A DNA stretch of 15,802 bases, taken from contig JAJQID010000126.1 of NCBI GenBank assembly GCA_021199405.1, forward strand, positions 1 through 15,802, given 5' to 3'. The first letter of the stretch is position 1, and the number at the start of each line of letters is the position of its first letter. The notes under the pieces are model-generated. The model had not been told where the DNA came from, made no database searches, and saw only the letters and a program-made list of their open reading frames with translations. Position numbers and translations under genes: made by a program. Origin of the DNA: Lachnospiraceae bacterium (GTDB lineage: Bacteria > Bacillota > Clostridia > Lachnospirales > Lachnospiraceae). This document shows positions 13,726 to 15,802 of this stretch, piece by piece.

Positions 13726-13770
13726 AAAAATCCCCTTCCGCATTCATTCAGAATACGAAAGGGGATTTTT
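13726..13770. terminator. Bidirectional rho-independent terminator
   Basis: AAAAATCCCCTT (13726-13737) and AAGGGGATTTTT (13759-13770) form a perfect 12-base stem. The A-rich and T-rich ends give a T tract on either strand. It sits between convergent mecA and the DUF1858 gene and can serve both. Confidence 0.9.
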
Positions 13771-13849
13771 CTGTCATTTTGCTGAAGCCGCAATCCATTA
13801 TCCTATGTGACCTGCTGTCGACAACCGTATTTTTCTGTCCGATTATCCC

Positions 13850-14071
13850 TTACAGAACGGCAGCTTCCGCCTTACCCTCCACTGCGGCCTCGATCATCTC
13901 CATCAGCTCGTCCACATCGATCCCATGCACCATCGCGGCTTCCTCCAAAGTCTCGCCCTGAGACGCCGGACAACCCAGGCAATGCATGCCGATCTCAAAC
14001 AGCACCGGGATAATATCCGTACTCACCTCCAGCGCCTCGCCGATTGTCATATCTCTGGTAATCTTTGCCAT
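13850..14071 (-). CDS. DUF1858 redox-disulfide domain protein (hybrid-cluster-protein associated type)
   Basis: This 73-residue cytosolic protein is of the DUF1858 family, members of which are found beside or fused to hybrid cluster (prismane) proteins and other redox enzymes in anaerobes. It begins MAKITRDMTIGEALEVS and carries the signature FEIGMHCLGCPASQGETLEEA with the CxxC pair Cys31 and Cys34, then a short helical tail (GIDVDELMEMIEAA). Its exact biochemical role is not known; a thiol-disulfide or metal-binding role is inferred from the CxxC. GGAGG lies 8 bases before the ATG. It is transcribed alone, divergent from pflB, and has no hybrid cluster gene next to it in this window. Confidence 0.88.
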   Translation of the reverse strand: MAKITRDMTIGEALEVSTDIIPVLFEIGMHCLGCPASQGETLEEAAMVHGIDVDELMEMIEAAVEGKAEAAVL

Positions 14072-14136
14072 GATTCATTCCTCCATTCTATTCCTGCCAT
14101 ATCATTCGCTGTCGCTTCTGATATATACACAAAAGC

Positions 14137-14165
14137 ATTATAATCCTTTCCTGACTCAGGCGCAA
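14137..14165 (-). promoter_or_regulatory. Probable promoter of the DUF1858 gene
   Basis: On the minus strand TTGCGC (14160-14165), 17 bases, then a perfect TATAAT (14137-14142), 65 bases before the ATG. The -35 is overlapped by the inverted repeat GCGCA-AGTA-TGCGC (14160-14173). Confidence 0.55.
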
Positions 14166-14248
14166 GTATGCGCATTTCTTTTCTGTGAATTATAACTAAA
14201 ATTAAAATAAAATTCCTCGTTTGTTCGTAAAAAAGTACATCGCCTCGC

Positions 14249-14277
14249 TTGACTTAAAACCCCTTCAACCGTATAAT
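14249..14277 (+). promoter_or_regulatory. Strong vegetative promoter of pflB
   Basis: TTGACT (14249-14254) and a perfect TATAAT (14272-14277) are separated by 17 bases, 11 of 12 consensus positions. The transcript would start near 14284, giving a leader of about 120 bases, in line with the very high expression usual for pyruvate formate-lyase. Confidence 0.85.
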
Positions 14278-14296
14278 AACCATAGAGATTAGCAAA

Positions 14297-14355
14297 GGAA
14301 CTGTTAGAAATTTATCTTTACATCTGATTTTGCAGAGTTAATTCTTAACAGCTCC
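14297..14355 (+). promoter_or_regulatory. Long inverted repeat in the pflB leader
   Basis: The arms 14297-14309 (GGAACTGTTAGAA) and 14342-14355 (TTCTTAACAGCTCC) pair over 12 bases with one mismatch and one bulge, enclosing about 32 bases. The right arm also contains part of a small palindrome GTTAA-TTC-TTAAC (14337-14349). It ends 35 bases before AGGAGG, so it could stabilise the mRNA or act as a binding site. No T tract follows, so it is not a terminator. Confidence 0.55.
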
Positions 14356-14404
14356 AAAGCAATGCTATTCATTTCAATAAAATCATTTACAGGAGGCTTT
14401 CAAA

Positions 14405-15802
14405 ATGAGACCAGAATGGACAGATTTTGTAGGCGGCAAGTGGGAGAAGGAGATCGATGTACGCGATTTCATTCAGAAGAATTATCACCCTTATGATGGT
14501 GATGAGTCTTTCCTTGCAGGACCTACACAGAACACCAAAGATCTGTGGGAGCAGGTTTTGGATCTGCAGAGACAGGAGCGCGAAGCAGGCGGCGTGCTGG
14601 ATATGGACACCAAGGTTGTTTCCACCATCACTTCCCATGGCCCGGGCTATCTGGATAAGGACAAGGAGACCATCGTAGGTTTCCAGACCGACAAGCCCTT
14701 CAAGCGTTCCCTTCAGCCCTACGGTGGTATCCGTATGGCAGAGAAGGCCTGCGCGGACAACGGCTATGAGGTTGATCCGGAAATTTCCGAGTTCTTCTCC
14801 ATCCACCGCAAGACCCACAACGCAGGCGTATTTGATGCATACAATCAGGAGATGAGAGCCTGCCGTTCCGCACACATCATCACCGGTCTTCCGGATGCTT
14901 ACGGCCGTGGCCGTATCATCGGTGACTACAGAAGAGTTGCTCTGTATGGTATTGACAGACTGATCGAGGACAAGCAGGCACAGAAGGATTCCACCGGCCG
15001 CGTAATGACCGATGATGTGATCCGCCTTCGCGAGGAGCTTTCCGAGCAGATCACCGCTCTGAAGCTGATGAAGCAGATGGCTGCATCCTATGGCTGCGAT
15101 ATTGCAAGACCTGCAAGCAACGTACAGGAAGCTATTCAGGCTACATATTTCGGTTATCTGTCTGCTGTTAAGGAGCAGAACGGTGCCGCAATGAGCCTTG
15201 GCCGTACCTCTACCTTTATCGACTGCTATGCTGAGAGAGACCTGAAGAACGGCACCTTCACAGAGGAGCAGATTCAGGAGTTCGTTGACCACTTCATCAT
15301 GAAACTGCGCTGTGTGAAATTTGCCCGTACTCCCGAGTACAACCAGATCTTCGCCGGCGACCCGGTGTGGGTTACCGAGTCTCTGGGCGGCGTAGGCGTT
15401 GACGGCCGTCACATGGTCACCAAGACCAGCTTCCGTTATCTGCACACCCTGGAGAACCTGGGACCGGCTCCTGAGCCGAACCTGACCGTACTGTGGTCCA
15501 CCAGACTTCCCCAGAATTGGAAGAAGTACTGCGCGAAGATGTCCATCACCACCTCCTCCATCCAGTACGAGAACGATGATCTGATGAGAGTGACCCACGG
15601 TGATGACTACGGCATCGCCTGCTGCGTATCCTCCATGAGAATTGGTAAGGAAATGCAGTTCTTCGGTGCCCGCGCCAACCTGGCAAAGTGCCTGCTCTAT
15701 GCTCTGAACGGCGGTATCGACGAGAAGACCAAGAAGCAGGTAGGACCCAAGTATCGTCCTGTAACCGGCGATGTGCTTGATTATGACGATGTAATGGATA
15801 AG
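14405..15802 (+). CDS. pflB: Formate acetyltransferase (pyruvate formate-lyase), partial
   Basis: This glycyl-radical enzyme converts pyruvate and CoA to acetyl-CoA and formate, the central anaerobic step of mixed-acid fermentation. The ATG at 14405 has AGGAGG 8 bases upstream. 466 codons are open to the window edge, out of roughly 740-760 in the family. Family sequence is clear throughout: FVGGKWEKEIDVRDFIQKNY at the start, TSHGPGYLDKD, KPFKRSLQPYGGIRMAE, GLPDAYGRGRIIGDYRR, and the catalytic pair in DYGIACCVSSMRIGK (Cys406-Cys407, matching Cys418-Cys419 of E. coli). The C-terminal glycyl radical loop lies beyond the window. Codon use is strongly biased, as in a highly expressed gene. The activating enzyme gene pflA would be expected downstream. 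Confidence 0.98.
   Translation, partial: MRPEWTDFVGGKWEKEIDVRDFIQKNYHPYDGDESFLAGPTQNTKDLWEQVLDLQRQEREAGGVLDMDTKVVSTITSHGPGYLDKDKETIVGFQTDKPFKRSLQPYGGIRMAEKACADNGYEVDPEISEFFSIHRKTHNAGVFDAYNQEMRACRSAHIITGLPDAYGRGRIIGDYRRVALYGIDRLIEDKQAQKDSTGRVMTDDVIRLREELSEQITALKLMKQMAASYGCDIARPASNVQEAIQATYFGYLSAVKEQNGAAMSLGRTSTFIDCYAERDLKNGTFTEEQIQEFVDHFIMKLRCVKFARTPEYNQIFAGDPVWVTESLGGVGVDGRHMVTKTSFRYLHTLENLGPAPEPNLTVLWSTRLPQNWKKYCAKMSITTSSIQYENDDLMRVTHGDDYGIACCVSSMRIGKEMQFFGARANLAKCLLYALNGGIDEKTKKQVGPKYRPVTGDVLDYDDVMDK

Larger units (their letters stand above)
14072..14404. other. Divergent regulatory region between DUF1858 gene and pflB
   Basis: 333 bases without a gene. It holds a promoter for each flanking gene, a small inverted repeat at 14160-14173, an AT-rich tract at 14190-14215 that may act as an UP-type element, and a long inverted repeat in the pflB leader. 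No other coding signal is seen. Confidence 0.7.

Noticed and set aside
14387..15598. A 403-codon open frame on the minus strand opposite pflB
   Set aside because: It is antisense to a clearly conserved coding sequence with strong codon bias, has no recognisable family, and its length is explained by that bias.
1..15802. CRISPR array, insertion sequence, prophage, tRNA or a new defence system
   Set aside because: No repeated spacer pattern, transposase, integrase, tRNA fold or defence-type gene cluster was seen; nearly all genes are housekeeping.

Overview
The window looks like chromosomal DNA of an anaerobic, spore-forming Clostridia species, most likely a Lachnospiraceae-type bacterium. The reasons are moderately GC-rich genes with Firmicutes-style AGGAGG ribosome binding sites, an F-type ATPase operon with a sodium-type c subunit, a glycyl-radical pyruvate formate-lyase, a MecA adaptor, a CwlD-type spore cortex amidase and a prismane-associated DUF1858 protein. 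No mobile element, CRISPR array, rRNA or tRNA is visible.

Left part (1-4215, minus strand): the start of an ATP synthase operon, read right to left from a near-consensus promoter at 4187-4215. The order is atpZ-like, atpI-like, atpB (a), atpE (c), atpF (b), atpH (delta), atpA (alpha, cut by the window edge). The c subunit carries the full ligand pattern known from sodium-translocating F-ATPases.

Middle left (4256-9671, minus strand): one probable transcription unit from a promoter upstream of a Sua5/YwlC threonylcarbamoyl-AMP synthase. It runs through ribose-5-phosphate isomerase B, a secreted coiled-coil/SleB-type cell wall hydrolase, and a zinc/manganese-type ABC importer (binding lipoprotein, ATPase, permease with overlapping ends), and stops just before the atp promoter. 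The sua5-rpiB-atp neighbourhood resembles the Bacillus subtilis ywlC-rpiB-atp region, with the hydrolase and metal importer in between.

Middle right (9786-12222): convergent cwlD (plus) and a membrane-anchored SH3/GH18 glycosidase (minus). Their stop codons are 4 bases apart inside one small inverted repeat.

Right part (12316-15802): an AT-rich 640-base stretch with an orphan minus-strand terminator and a small unknown ORF with its own promoter; mecA; a bidirectional terminator; a DUF1858 redox-disulfide protein on the minus strand; then a divergent promoter region leading to pflB, which runs off the right edge.

I found no clearly new multi-gene system. The points most worth a second look are the orphan terminator and small ORF, the pflB and mecA leader structures, the PcsB-like coiled coil joined to a SleB domain, and the altered metal site of the binding lipoprotein.
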